Source: Aeromicrobium erythreum
GTDB lineage: Bacteria; Actinomycetota; Actinomycetes; Propionibacteriales; Nocardioidaceae
Assembly: GCF_001509405.1 (NCBI RefSeq)
Contig: NZ_CP011502.1
Location: 3,472,001-3,536,000 of the forward strand
Direction of reading: 5' to 3'
Length of the DNA stretch: 64,000 nt
Numbering within the stretch: the first letter of the stretch is position 1; each line of letters starts with the position of its first letter. A program made the position numbers and the translations under genes. Below the pieces are notes generated by a model, which did no database searches, was not told the origin of the DNA, and saw only the letters and a list, made by a program, of their open reading frames with translations. This document shows, in pieces, positions 24,963 through 33,548 of this stretch.

Positions 24963-26428
24963 ACAAGCCCATCCGCAACCTCGCCGTCGCCTGCCTCGTG
25001 CTGTTCGCGGCGCTGCTGATCAACGTCAACTACGTGCAGTTCGTCGAGGCCGGCGACCTCAACGCGCGCCAGGGCAACAAGCGCGTCATCGACGCCGACT
25101 TCAGCCGCGACCGCGGCGCGATCCTCGTGGGCGACGAGCCCGTCGCCGAGAGCAAGCCGAGCAAGGACCAGTACAAGTTCCAGCGGGTGTACCCGCAGTC
25201 GACGCTGTACGCCCCGCTCACCGGCTACTTCTCCTACATCTACGGCAGCGCCAACCTCGAGCGCTCGCAGAACCAGGTGCTGTCCGGCAGCGACAACCGG
25301 CTCTTCGTCAGCCGCGTCGTCGACCTGCTCGCCAACAAGAAGCCCCAGGGCGGCAGCGTCGAGCTGACCATCAACCCGCGCGCGCAGAAGGTCGCCGCGA
25401 GCGGCCTGGAGGCGCTCGGCGAGGGCACGAAGGGCGCCGTCGCGGCGCTCGACCCCAAGACGGGCGCCGTGCTCGCGATGGTCAGCCAGCCCTCCTACGA
25501 CCCCAACGTGCTCGCCAGCCACGACTTCTCGAAGGTCACCGAGGCGATGAAGCGTCTGCAGGCCAACGAGGACGACCCGCTGACCAACCGCGCGACGCAG
25601 CAGATCCTCCCGCCCGGCTCGACGTTCAAGCTCGTCACGGCCGCCGCGGCGCTGGAGGACCTCAACCTCAAGGCCGACAGCCGCGTGAAGGGTGGCGCCA
25701 GCCTCTCCTTCCCCGGCATCCAGTACACGCTGCCCAACGAGAACGGCGGCAACTGCGGCGGCGACCCGATCACCTTCGAGCAGGCCCTGCAGGTCTCCTG
25801 CAACGTCTCCTTCGGCGACCTGGCCGGCAAGATCGGCCAGGACAAGCTCGACGAGCAAGCCCGCAAGTTCGGCTTCGGCACCGACCCGCTCGAGGGCCTG
25901 GCCAGCAACGCCAGCCAGTTCACGGCCGAGGGCACCGACCTGGAGGCCCCGCAGCTCGCGCAGAGCGGCATCGGTCAGTTCGAGGTCGCGGCCACCCCGC
26001 TGCAGATGGCGATGGTGGGCGCCGGCATCGCCAACGACGGCGTCGTCATGAAGCCGCAGGTGGTCAAGTCGGTCCGCTCGCCCAGCCTGCGCGTGCTCGA
26101 CTCGCTGGAGCCGGAAGAGCTCGACCGCGCCATGAGCGCCGACAACGCGGCGATCCTGCGCTCGATGATGGTGGCGACCGTCCAGTCGGGCACCGCCACG
26201 TCGGCGCAGATCCCCGGCGTCCAGGTGGGCGCCAAGACCGGCACCGCGCAGTCGACCCCCGACCGACCCCCCTACGCCTGGTTCGTGGCCCTCGCCCCGG
26301 CGAACGACCCCAAGGTCGCCGTCGCCGTCGTCGTCGAGTCCTCGAGCACGGCCCGCAACGAGATCGCCGGTGGACGCCTCGCCGGCCCCATCGCACGCTC
26401 CGTCATCGAGGCGGTGCTCGGTGAGTGA
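24959..26428 (+). CDS. pbpA: PbpA: class B penicillin-binding protein
   Basis: This 489-aa protein starts at GTG within ATGA-like overlap with rodA. It has a short cytoplasmic tail and one membrane anchor (AVACLVLFAALLINVNYVQF). The transpeptidase domain has the SxxK motif in PPGSTFKLVTAA, SxN in SCNVSFGD and KTGTAQ near the C-terminus. The compact N-terminal domain is typical of actinobacterial PbpA. It crosslinks peptidoglycan made by the adjacent SEDS protein, in the periplasmic space. pknB follows after 28 bases. Confidence 0.95.
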   Translation: MNKPIRNLAVACLVLFAALLINVNYVQFVEAGDLNARQGNKRVIDADFSRDRGAILVGDEPVAESKPSKDQYKFQRVYPQSTLYAPLTGYFSYIYGSANLERSQNQVLSGSDNRLFVSRVVDLLANKKPQGGSVELTINPRAQKVAASGLEALGEGTKGAVAALDPKTGAVLAMVSQPSYDPNVLASHDFSKVTEAMKRLQANEDDPLTNRATQQILPPGSTFKLVTAAAALEDLNLKADSRVKGGASLSFPGIQYTLPNENGGNCGGDPITFEQALQVSCNVSFGDLAGKIGQDKLDEQARKFGFGTDPLEGLASNASQFTAEGTDLEAPQLAQSGIGQFEVAATPLQMAMVGAGIANDGVVMKPQVVKSVRSPSLRVLDSLEPEELDRAMSADNAAILRSMMVATVQSGTATSAQIPGVQVGAKTGTAQSTPDRPPYAWFVALAPANDPKVAVAVVVESSSTARNEIAGGRLAGPIARSVIEAVLGE

Positions 26429-26456
26429 CTTCGACCCCCCTAGGGAGAGTGACCCC

Positions 26457-28232
26457 ATGACCGGATCCGGCGACGAGCCCATCCTGCTCGGCGAGCGCTA
26501 CGAGCTCGGCGGGCTGCTCGGTCGCGGAGGCATGGCCGACGTCCGCGTCGCGCGCGACCTGCGCCTCGGCCGCACCGTGGCCATCAAGCAGCTGCGCGCC
26601 GACCTGTCCTCCGACGACACCTTCCAGGCCCGCTTCCGCCGCGAGGCGCAGTCGGCCGCCGCACTGAACCACCCCGCGATCGTCGCCGTCTACGACACGG
26701 GCGAGTCGACCGACAAGCACGGCAACCACATCCCGTACATCGTCATGGAGTACGTGGAGGGCCAGACGCTGCGCGAGATCATGCGCGACGACCGCAAGAT
26801 CCTGCCCGAGCGCGCCCTGTCGATCACGGCCGACGTGCTCAGCGCGCTCGACTACTCGCACCGCTCCGGCATCATCCACCGCGACATCAAGCCCGCCAAC
26901 GTCATGCTGACGCCGTCGGGCCAGGTCAAGGTCATGGACTTCGGCATCGCCCGCGCGATCGCCGACTCCTCCAGCGCGATGACGCAGACCGCGGCGGTCA
27001 TCGGCACCGCTCAGTACCTGTCGCCCGAGCAGGCCCGGGGCGAGACCGTCGACGCCCGCTCCGACATCTACTCCACCGGCTGCCTGCTGTACGAGCTGCT
27101 CACCGGACGTCCGCCGTTCGTCGGCGACAGCCCCGTGTCGGTCGCCTACCAGCACGTCCGCGAGGACGCCCGACCGCCGTCGCAGCTGAACCCCGAGGTG
27201 ACGCAGGCCGTCGACCACATCGTCGCGAAGTCGCTCGCGAAGCGCACCGACGACCGCTACCAGTCGGCCGCCGACATGCGCAAGGACCTCGAGCGGGCCA
27301 TCGCCGGCCAGCAGGTCGAGGCCCCGACCGCGGCCACCTCGGTCGTGCCGGCCGCGACCGCCGTCGCCCCGGCCGTGGCGGCCGCCGCGGCCACCGGCAC
27401 GCAGCCCGCCGTCGAGGACGAGGAGGAGCGCAAGAACCGCAAGCCGCTGTACTGGGCGCTCGCGATCCTGCTGCTCCTGCTGCTCGCCGGCATCGGCATC
27501 TACGCCTACAACCAGGCCAACCAGCCCCCGCCGGCGCCCGCCCAGGTCGAGGTCCCCGACGTCACCGGCCAGGACGCCGTCGCGGCGCAGCGGACGCTCG
27601 AGCGCGACGGCTTCACCGTGCAGACGCAGGAGCGCGCCGACGGCGACGTCGAGGAGGGCAACGTCGTCTCCCAGGACCCCGAAGGCGGCACCGAGGTCGA
27701 CAAGGGGACCGAGGTGACGCTGGTCGTCTCCACCGGACCGGCGCAGGTCCAGGTGCCCAACGTCGTCGGCTACACCTTCGACGAGGCGAAGGCCGCGCTC
27801 GAGGGGCAGGGGCTCAAGGTCAAGCGCGAGGAACGCGCGTCGGACCAGAGCCGCAACTCCGTCATCAACACCAACCCCGCGGCCGGCGTCAGCGTCGACG
27901 CCGGCACGACGGTCACCGTCATCGTGTCGCAGGGCGAGGTACAGGTGCCCAACCTGGTCGGCATGACGCAGGAGGAGGCGGAGAAGACCCTGCAGGAGGC
28001 CGACCTCGAGGTCTCGGTCACCGAGGACCCGATCGCCACCGCACCGAAGGGCCAGGTCACCAACCAGGGCACGCCGGCGGGCACGTCGGTGCCGCCGGGC
28101 ACCACCATCGAGATCACGGTGTCGAGCAACGAGGGCGACGACCAGGGCGGCGACCAGGCCGACGGCAACGGTGACGCCCCGGACGGCAACGGCGACGGCG
28201 CCGCCGACCTCGACCTCACCCCCGGGCAGTAG
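26457..28232 (+). CDS. pknB: PknB: PASTA-domain Ser/Thr protein kinase
   Basis: This 591-aa receptor kinase has a cytoplasmic kinase domain (10-275) with GLLGRGGMADV, the lysine in AIKQLRADL, HRDIKPANVM, DFGIAR and SPEQARGE. Next come an Ala-rich juxtamembrane part, a membrane helix (LYWALAILLLLLLAGIGIYA) and three PASTA repeats, each starting V-x-VP(D/N)(V/L)xG. The Asp/Gly-rich tail is disordered. PASTA domains bind muropeptides or lipid II, linking wall status to division. The ATG at 26457 has AGGGAGAG upstream; a GTG at 26421 overlapping pbpA is an alternative. Confidence 0.94.
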   Translation: MTGSGDEPILLGERYELGGLLGRGGMADVRVARDLRLGRTVAIKQLRADLSSDDTFQARFRREAQSAAALNHPAIVAVYDTGESTDKHGNHIPYIVMEYVEGQTLREIMRDDRKILPERALSITADVLSALDYSHRSGIIHRDIKPANVMLTPSGQVKVMDFGIARAIADSSSAMTQTAAVIGTAQYLSPEQARGETVDARSDIYSTGCLLYELLTGRPPFVGDSPVSVAYQHVREDARPPSQLNPEVTQAVDHIVAKSLAKRTDDRYQSAADMRKDLERAIAGQQVEAPTAATSVVPAATAVAPAVAAAAATGTQPAVEDEEERKNRKPLYWALAILLLLLLAGIGIYAYNQANQPPPAPAQVEVPDVTGQDAVAAQRTLERDGFTVQTQERADGDVEEGNVVSQDPEGGTEVDKGTEVTLVVSTGPAQVQVPNVVGYTFDEAKAALEGQGLKVKREERASDQSRNSVINTNPAAGVSVDAGTTVTVIVSQGEVQVPNLVGMTQEEAEKTLQEADLEVSVTEDPIATAPKGQVTNQGTPAGTSVPPGTTIEITVSSNEGDDQGGDQADGNGDAPDGNGDGAADLDLTPGQ

Positions 28233-28237
28233 CCGGA

Positions 28238-28271
28238 CTCTCCTGACCGGCGGCCACGCCGGTCAGGAGAG
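28238..28271. terminator. Bidirectional terminator between pknB and DUF881 gene
   Basis: Perfect 14-bp arms (CTCTCCTGACCGGC) with a 6-base loop begin 5 bases after the pknB stop and overlap the stop of the convergent DUF881 gene. Confidence 0.75.
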
Positions 28272-29006
28272 CGCCGACGCGTACCGCAGGACGGTCGCGC
28301 CACCGTAGGGCGCGACCACCAGGTCGTCGCCCGTGGTGACCTTCAGGCCGAGCCGGAACTTCGTCACGTAGCGCTCGAAGTTCGCCACCTCGGGGGACGA
28401 GCCGAGCGAGTAGGTCATGCCGGGCACGTCGCCCACCGCCTCGATGACGTACGGCGGCGAGAACGGCCGCCCGTCGATGATGACGTTGGAGCCGACGCAC
28501 ACGATCGCCGTCGTCGACACGAGCCGCTGGCCCTGCAGGCTCACGGCCTCGGCGCCCCCGGCCCACAGGGCGTTGACGAACGCCTGCAGGTCCTGCTGGT
28601 GCACGACGAGGTAGTTCGGGTCGATCCCGGCGGAGTCGGCGTCGCGCGGGGCGTCGGTCAGCGTGACCCGCATGCCCGGCCCGCGCACCGTGCTGAGCCC
28701 GGCCAGGTCGCGCAGGGTGCGCAGCCGTCGCACGATCGCCTCGACCCCGCTGGCGTCGTCGGCAGCGGCGGTCGCGGCGTCGATCTCGCGCTGCAGGTCG
28801 ACCACGTCGGCCTGTCGCTGCTCGACCCGACGCTCCCGCTCGCCGACCAGCGACGCGACGTCGCCACCGGCCGGTCGCAGGTCCTGGCCGTCGGACGTGC
28901 GGTGCGCGGCCGCGGCGGTGAGGCCGGCCACCAGGCAGACCCCGAGCACCGCGACGGACCAGCCGCGCGACGACCTCGTCCGCGAGCGTGCACGCGTCCC
29001 CGACAT
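28263..29006 (-). CDS. DUF881 family membrane protein
   Basis: This 247-aa protein has a basic N-terminus and a single membrane anchor (WSVAVLGVCLVAGLTAAAAH). A short coiled coil (RRVEQRQADVVDLQREIDAA) and the DUF881 domain with GPGMRVTLTDAP, DLQAFVNALWAGGAEAVSLQ and PPYVIEAVGD follow. DUF881 proteins resemble SpoIIQ/YlxW-like division-associated proteins and in actinobacteria are encoded near crgA and pknB, as here. The biochemical role is unknown. The ATG at 29006 places the anchor at the usual distance. Confidence 0.88.
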   Translation of the reverse strand: MSGTRARSRTRSSRGWSVAVLGVCLVAGLTAAAAHRTSDGQDLRPAGGDVASLVGERERRVEQRQADVVDLQREIDAATAAADDASGVEAIVRRLRTLRDLAGLSTVRGPGMRVTLTDAPRDADSAGIDPNYLVVHQQDLQAFVNALWAGGAEAVSLQGQRLVSTTAIVCVGSNVIIDGRPFSPPYVIEAVGDVPGMTYSLGSSPEVANFERYVTKFRLGLKVTTGDDLVVAPYGGATVLRYASALS

Positions 29007-29056
29007 GCGAGCACCTCTCCCCACTCCGACACCGTCCGCGACGCCGACTACGCTAG

Positions 29057-29092
29057 CCCAGAACCTGCAGACGGCCCAGAACCTGCAGACGG
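29057..29092. repeat. Two tandem 18-bp repeats upstream of crgA
   Basis: CCCAGAACCTGCAGACGG occurs twice head to tail (29057-29074 and 29075-29092) in the divergent promoter region between the DUF881 gene and crgA, ending 17 bases before the crgA start. Confidence 0.85.
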
Positions 29093-29109
29093 CACCGAAA
29101 GAGATCCCC

Positions 29110-29565
29110 GTGGCCAAGAACAGCACCCCGAGCACGGTCCGCACGCGCCGAGGCGGCTGGGCGCACCCGCTCGCCCTGCTGCTGCTGGTGGTGGCCGTCG
29201 CCTGGGCGGTCGGCGCCTTCTTCACGGTCTCCGACCGCTCGTTCCCGAAGATCGGCGCGATCCCGGGCCTGTTCGACCTCGGCGCCTGGAACTTCGCGAT
29301 CGCCGCGGTCATCGCGTTCGCCGCCTCGTCGGTCGCCTCGCGCACCCGCCCCGAGCCCGAGCCCGGCACGCCCACCGGCAGCCGGTTCGCCGCGCCGCTG
29401 ATGATCGCGTCGGCCGTCGTCGGCCTGCTGTGGATCGTGGTCTTCTACGTCATCTCCGGCACCGACATCACCATCCCGGTCTACTCCGACCTCGGCGACT
29501 GGAACATCGTCATCGGCATGGGCTTCATCGTGGCCGCGTTCGGCTTCGCGATGAAGTGGGAGTGA
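29110..29565 (+). CDS. crgA: CrgA-like cell division protein with duplicated domain
   Basis: This 151-aa protein has four membrane helices; ordinary CrgA has about 80-95 aa and two. The second half (SRFAAPLMIASAVVGLLWIV, then VFYVISG, IPVY, DLGDWNIVIGMGF, FAMKWE) is a standard CrgA. The first half has the same plan: HPLALLLLVVAVAWAVGAFF, IPGLFDLGAWNFAIAAVIAF. An internal tandem duplication is therefore likely. CrgA recruits FtsZ, FtsQ and PBPs at the septum. The start is a GTG at 29110 with a GAAAGAG site; it is located near pknB as in other actinobacteria. Confidence 0.85.
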   Translation: MAKNSTPSTVRTRRGGWAHPLALLLLVVAVAWAVGAFFTVSDRSFPKIGAIPGLFDLGAWNFAIAAVIAFAASSVASRTRPEPEPGTPTGSRFAAPLMIASAVVGLLWIVVFYVISGTDITIPVYSDLGDWNIVIGMGFIVAAFGFAMKWE

Positions 29566-29568
29566 GCC

Positions 29569-30201
29569 CTACCGGAACGTGACCTGGTCGGCGGGCACGT
29601 GGCCGTGCTCGTTGTAGGTGAGCAGCCGCGTGCCGCCGCGCCCGACGATGAGCGTGGTCACCGACGCGTTCACCACCACCCGGTTGAGCGGGATGAACAG
29701 CGACGCGTCACCCGCCAGCAGGTGCGACGCGACCAACGCGATCGGCCCGCCCGACGTGAACACCGCGACGCGTCGGCCCGACCCGGCCTGCGCGACGGCC
29801 TCGTCGAGTGCGCGCAGCACCCGGGCGGAGAACTCCGCGAACGACTCGACCGGTGACGGCGCCCCGCTGACCCACGCGCCGAGCGCGGCGTCGAGGTGCG
29901 CCTGGAACTCGCGAGGGTCCGTCGTCGGCGTGACCTTCTCGCCCGCCAGGGCGAGGTGGTCGTACTCGTCCCACCCGGCGTCGACGTCGTAGAGGTCGCC
30001 GTCGACCGCGTCGAGCACCGCGACGGCGGTCTGGGCGTGCCGTCGCAGCGAGCCGGCCACCGACCAGTGCGGCCGGAAGTCGGCCGCCTCCCAGGCGAGC
30101 CCGAGCCAGCTCCCCTGACGGGTGCCGAGGGCGGAGAGCTGGTCGTAGTCGTCGCTGCCGAACGAGGCCTGGCCGTGCCGGATCAGATGGATGGCGCCCA
30201 C
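29569..30201 (-). CDS. Histidine phosphatase family protein
   Basis: This 210-aa branch-1 histidine phosphatase has the N-terminal HLIRHGQASFGSDDYDQLS (catalytic RHG) and the conserved GSLRRHAQTAVAVLD. The second histidine region is replaced by VFTSGGPIALVASHLL, the TSGG variant seen in many actinobacterial members. It is convergent with crgA (3-bp gap) and divergent from the carotenoid operon. The substrate is unknown. Confidence 0.88.
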   Translation of the reverse strand: MGAIHLIRHGQASFGSDDYDQLSALGTRQGSWLGLAWEAADFRPHWSVAGSLRRHAQTAVAVLDAVDGDLYDVDAGWDEYDHLALAGEKVTPTTDPREFQAHLDAALGAWVSGAPSPVESFAEFSARVLRALDEAVAQAGSGRRVAVFTSGGPIALVASHLLAGDASLFIPLNRVVVNASVTTLIVGRGGTRLLTYNEHGHVPADQVTFR

Positions 30202-30300
30202 GGTCGCAGGCTAGCGGGTGTCGGGCGGGCCCGTCGCCGGGCGGACCGGCGGCGTGTCCGAGAGGATGGAGGGGACCCAGGGGACGGAGGCGGCACCGCG

Positions 30301-31956
30301 ATGACCGCGATCGAGAGCGAGCAGGACCTGGTCGTCCTGCTGGACGACGACGGCACACCCACCGGCACGGCGCCGCGCCTCGACGTGCACGGCGCCGACA
30401 CGCCGCTGCACCAGGCGTTCTCGGTGCACCTGTTCGACGACGCCGGCCGGGTGCTCCTGACCCGCCGGGCGCTCTCGAAGCGGACCTGGCCCGGCGTCTG
30501 GACCAACTCGTGCTGCGGGCACCCCCGGCCCGGCGAGGCGGTCGAGGACGCCGTGCGTCGGCGCGTCCGCGAGGAGCTCGGAGTGGAGGTGCGCGACCTG
30601 CGTCTGCTGCTGCCCGACTTCCGTTACCGCGCCGTCGACGCCAGCGGTGTGGTCGAGAACGAGGTCTGCCCCGTCTTCGTCGCCCGCGCGGACGGGCCCC
30701 TCTCGCCCGACCCGGACGAGGTCGGCGAGCACGCCTGGGTCGCCTGGTCCGACCTCGTGGCCGCCGCGCGTGCCACGCCGGCCGTCTACAGCCCGTGGTC
30801 GGTGCTTCAGGTGCCGCAGCTCGACGCCGAGCGTGCCCGGCTCCCCCTCGGCCCGCCGCCCGCGGGCCGGCTCGAGTCGTCGGACGCCGACGCGCCGGTG
30901 CGCGTCACGCTCGACGCCGTCAGCGACCTGCTGTCGGCCGAGCTCGCCTGGATGGGCACCGTCTGGGAAGGCCTCGCGCCGGCGGGCACCCCCGGACCCC
31001 TCACCGACGACCTGCCCGGATGGCTGCACACGCTGCTGCAGGGTCGGGGCAAGCGGCTGCGTCCGCAGATGTGCCACTGGGGCTTCGTCGCCGCCGGCGG
31101 GACGCTCGCGACACCCGCCCACGACGACGTCGTCCGCGTGGCTGCCGCGCTGGAGACCCTGCACCTCTTCGCGCTGGTGCACGACGACGTGATGGACCAG
31201 TCGGGCGAGCGACGCGGCGCTGCGGCCGCGCACGTCGTCGCCGCGGCCCAGCACCGCGCAGCACGGGCGCACGGCGACGCCACCCGCTTCGGCGAGAACG
31301 TCGCCATCCTTCTCGGCGACCTGGCCCACCACGAGGCCGACCGGCTCGTGCACACGCTGCCCGCGGTCCTGCGCGAGTCCTGGTACCAGCTGACCCTCGA
31401 GCTGATCGCCGGCCAGCGGGCCGACCTCACCGGGGCGGCCAGCCGTCGGACCGACCTCGCGCACGTCGAGGCGGTCGCGGTGCTCAAGTCCGGCGCGTAC
31501 ACCGTGGCCCGACCGCTGCAGCTCGGCGCGATCGCCGCCGGTGCCACCGCGGCGCAGCGCGAGGTGCTCGACCGCTTCGGGCTGCACCTCGGCCGCGCGT
31601 TCGCCTGGCGCGACGACGTGCTGGGCGTCTGGGGCGACCCCGACGTCACCGGCAAGCCGTCGGGCGACGACCTGCGCGAGGGCAAGACCACCATGATCTG
31701 GGCGCTCGGTGCCGAGCGGCTCACGGGCGAGGCCGCCGCCGCGATGACGCGGGTCGGCACGGCCGAGGCACGTCCCGGCGACGTCGCCCTGCTGCAGCGC
31801 GCGCTCGAGGAGTCCGGCGTCCGCCAGGACGTCGAGCAGCGCATCGTCGACGAGACCGAGCGTGCCGAGCAGGCCCTCGTCGGCTCCCCCCTGACCGCGG
31901 CCGGCGTCGCCGGACTGCGCGCGGTCGCCCGCACCGTCTCCTGGAGGTCCGCATGA
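30301..31956 (+). CDS. crtE: Fused isopentenyl-diphosphate isomerase / polyprenyl diphosphate synthase
   Basis: This 551-aa bifunctional protein joins two carotenoid-precursor enzymes. Residues 1-185 are type I IDI: TNSCCGHPRPGE with the catalytic Cys around 71-72, and ENEVCPVF with the catalytic Glu. Residues about 205-551 are a trans-prenyltransferase with first Asp-rich motif HDDVMDQ (295-299) and second motif WRDDVLGVWGD (438-446). Type I IDI interconverts IPP and DMAPP and the synthase extends them to GGPP, so fusion channels substrates. The stop overlaps the crtI start (ATGA-type). It heads the carotenoid operon. Confidence 0.9.
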   Translation: MTAIESEQDLVVLLDDDGTPTGTAPRLDVHGADTPLHQAFSVHLFDDAGRVLLTRRALSKRTWPGVWTNSCCGHPRPGEAVEDAVRRRVREELGVEVRDLRLLLPDFRYRAVDASGVVENEVCPVFVARADGPLSPDPDEVGEHAWVAWSDLVAAARATPAVYSPWSVLQVPQLDAERARLPLGPPPAGRLESSDADAPVRVTLDAVSDLLSAELAWMGTVWEGLAPAGTPGPLTDDLPGWLHTLLQGRGKRLRPQMCHWGFVAAGGTLATPAHDDVVRVAAALETLHLFALVHDDVMDQSGERRGAAAAHVVAAAQHRAARAHGDATRFGENVAILLGDLAHHEADRLVHTLPAVLRESWYQLTLELIAGQRADLTGAASRRTDLAHVEAVAVLKSGAYTVARPLQLGAIAAGATAAQREVLDRFGLHLGRAFAWRDDVLGVWGDPDVTGKPSGDDLREGKTTMIWALGAERLTGEAAAAMTRVGTAEARPGDVALLQRALEESGVRQDVEQRIVDETERAEQALVGSPLTAAGVAGLRAVARTVSWRSA

Positions 31957-33437
31957 GTCACGTCGTCGTCGTCGGAGCAGGGCTCGCCGGCCTGGCCGCC
32001 GCCTGCCACCTGGTGGGCGACGGCCACCGCGTGACGGTGCTGGAGCGCGAGGACGTGCCCGGCGGTCGGGCCGGCATCCTGCAGCGCGACGGGTTCACGT
32101 TCGACACCGGACCGACCGTGCTGACGATGCCCGACCTGATCGACCGGCCGCTGCGCGCGGCAGGGTCGAGCCTGGCCGAGCGGCTCGAGCTGACGCTGCT
32201 CGACCCCGCCTACCGCGCGTTCTACGCCGACGGGTCGACCCTGGAGGTGCGGCACGGCCACGAGGCCATGCGCGCCGAGATCCACCGCGAGTGCGGCAGC
32301 GTCGACGCCGCCGCGTTCGATGAGTTCGTCACCTGGCTGCGGCGGCTGTACCTCACGGAGATGCCGCACTTCATCGACCGCAACTTCGACCGGCCGACCG
32401 ACCTGCTGTCGCGTCCGGCCGCGGCGGCGCGGCTGCTCGCGATGGGCGGCTTCGGGCGGCTGGGGCCGATGATCCGGCGTCGGTTCGCCGACGAGCGCCT
32501 GCACCGCCTGTTCTCCTTCCAGGCGATGTACGCGGGGCTCGCCCCGGACGACGCGCTCGCCCTCTACGCCGTGATCACCTACATGGACTCGATCGAGGGC
32601 GTCTACTTCCCGAAGGGCGGCATGCGTGCCGTGCCGCGGGCGCTCGCCGACGCGGCCACCGACGCCGGCGCGGAGATCCGCTACGGCACCACGGTGACGG
32701 CGCTCGTGCGCGACTCCGGAGGTCGGGTGCGCGGGGTCGCGACGGGCGAGGGCACGGTCGCCGCCGACGCCGTCGTGTGCACCATCGACCTGCCGACCGC
32801 GTACACATGGCTGCTGCCCGACCTGCGCCCGCCGCGTGCGGTGCGGGGCATCGGCGGACGCCTGGGCGGCGACTACTCGCCGTCGTGCGTCGTCTGGCAC
32901 GTGGGCGTCAAGGGCGTGCCGGAGGGTAAGGCGCACCACAACATCCACTTCGGCCAGCAGTGGAACGAGGCCTTCGAGGACCTCATGAAGCGCGGCACGC
33001 TCATGCGCGACCCGTCGCGGCTGGTGACGGTGCACTCGCTCGACGACGACGAGGCCGCGCCCGAGGGTCACAGCACCCTCTACGTGCTGGAGCCGACGCC
33101 CAACCTCGACGTCGGACGGCTGGACTGGAAGGCCGAGCGCGAGCCGATGCGCGAGCGGCTGCTGGCGTTCCTGGAGCGGTCGGGCTACCCGACCGACGTG
33201 GTCGTCGACGAGCTCGTGACTCCGTTGGAGTGGCACGAGCAGGGCATGGCCGCGGGCACCCCGTTCGCGCTGGCGCACACGTTCGCCCAGACGGGCCCGT
33301 TCCGTCCCGCCAACGTCGACAAGCGGGTCCCCGGCCTCGTCTTCGCCGGCTCGGGCACCGTCCCCGGCGTCGGCGTCCCCATGGTCCTCCCGTCGGGCCG
33401 CCTGGCGGCCGAGCGCGTCAACCAGCTCGTCCGCTGA
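31953..33437 (+). CDS. crtI: Phytoene desaturase CrtI
   Basis: This 494-aa FAD enzyme has the N-terminal dinucleotide motif VVVVGAGLAGLAAACHLVGD and GGRAGILQRDGFTFDTGPTV, both classical for CrtI. YFPKGGMRAVPRALAD is central. The C-terminal FAD motif appears as PGLVFAGSGTVPGVGVPMVL. CrtI converts phytoene to lycopene by stepwise desaturation at the membrane. The ATG at 31953 is preceded by GGAGGT inside the end of the crtE-type gene, and the 4-base overlap couples the two. Confidence 0.93.
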   Translation: MSHVVVVGAGLAGLAAACHLVGDGHRVTVLEREDVPGGRAGILQRDGFTFDTGPTVLTMPDLIDRPLRAAGSSLAERLELTLLDPAYRAFYADGSTLEVRHGHEAMRAEIHRECGSVDAAAFDEFVTWLRRLYLTEMPHFIDRNFDRPTDLLSRPAAAARLLAMGGFGRLGPMIRRRFADERLHRLFSFQAMYAGLAPDDALALYAVITYMDSIEGVYFPKGGMRAVPRALADAATDAGAEIRYGTTVTALVRDSGGRVRGVATGEGTVAADAVVCTIDLPTAYTWLLPDLRPPRAVRGIGGRLGGDYSPSCVVWHVGVKGVPEGKAHHNIHFGQQWNEAFEDLMKRGTLMRDPSRLVTVHSLDDDEAAPEGHSTLYVLEPTPNLDVGRLDWKAEREPMRERLLAFLERSGYPTDVVVDELVTPLEWHEQGMAAGTPFALAHTFAQTGPFRPANVDKRVPGLVFAGSGTVPGVGVPMVLPSGRLAAERVNQLVR

Positions 33438-33461
33438 GCACCCCCCCCCACCCCACCCCAC

Positions 33462-33527
33462 CCGACTTTTGGACACGTCCGGGGCACTTCCGGTGCCCCG
33501 GACGCCCCGCAACTGTCCAAAAGTCGG
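33462..33527. terminator. Nested bidirectional hairpin between crtI and crtY
   Basis: The outer arms CCGACTTTTGGACA (33462-33475) and its complement (33514-33527) enclose an inner 12-bp stem CGTCCGGGGCAC (33476-33487) paired with 33493-33504. The outer arms supply a T-tract in one direction and, inverted, in the other. The location between two convergent genes fits a two-way terminator. Confidence 0.7.
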
Positions 33528-33548
33528 TGGGGGGTGGGTGGGGAGGGG

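Noticed and set aside
30807-33512. A 901-codon minus-strand ORF opposite crtE/crtI, and similar long ORFs at 36831-39293 (+), 24653-26482 (-) and 23325-24929 (-)
   Set aside because: These are antisense shadows of well-supported genes, caused by high third-position GC. Their translations are Arg/Gly/Val-rich, low in motifs, and have no ribosome sites.
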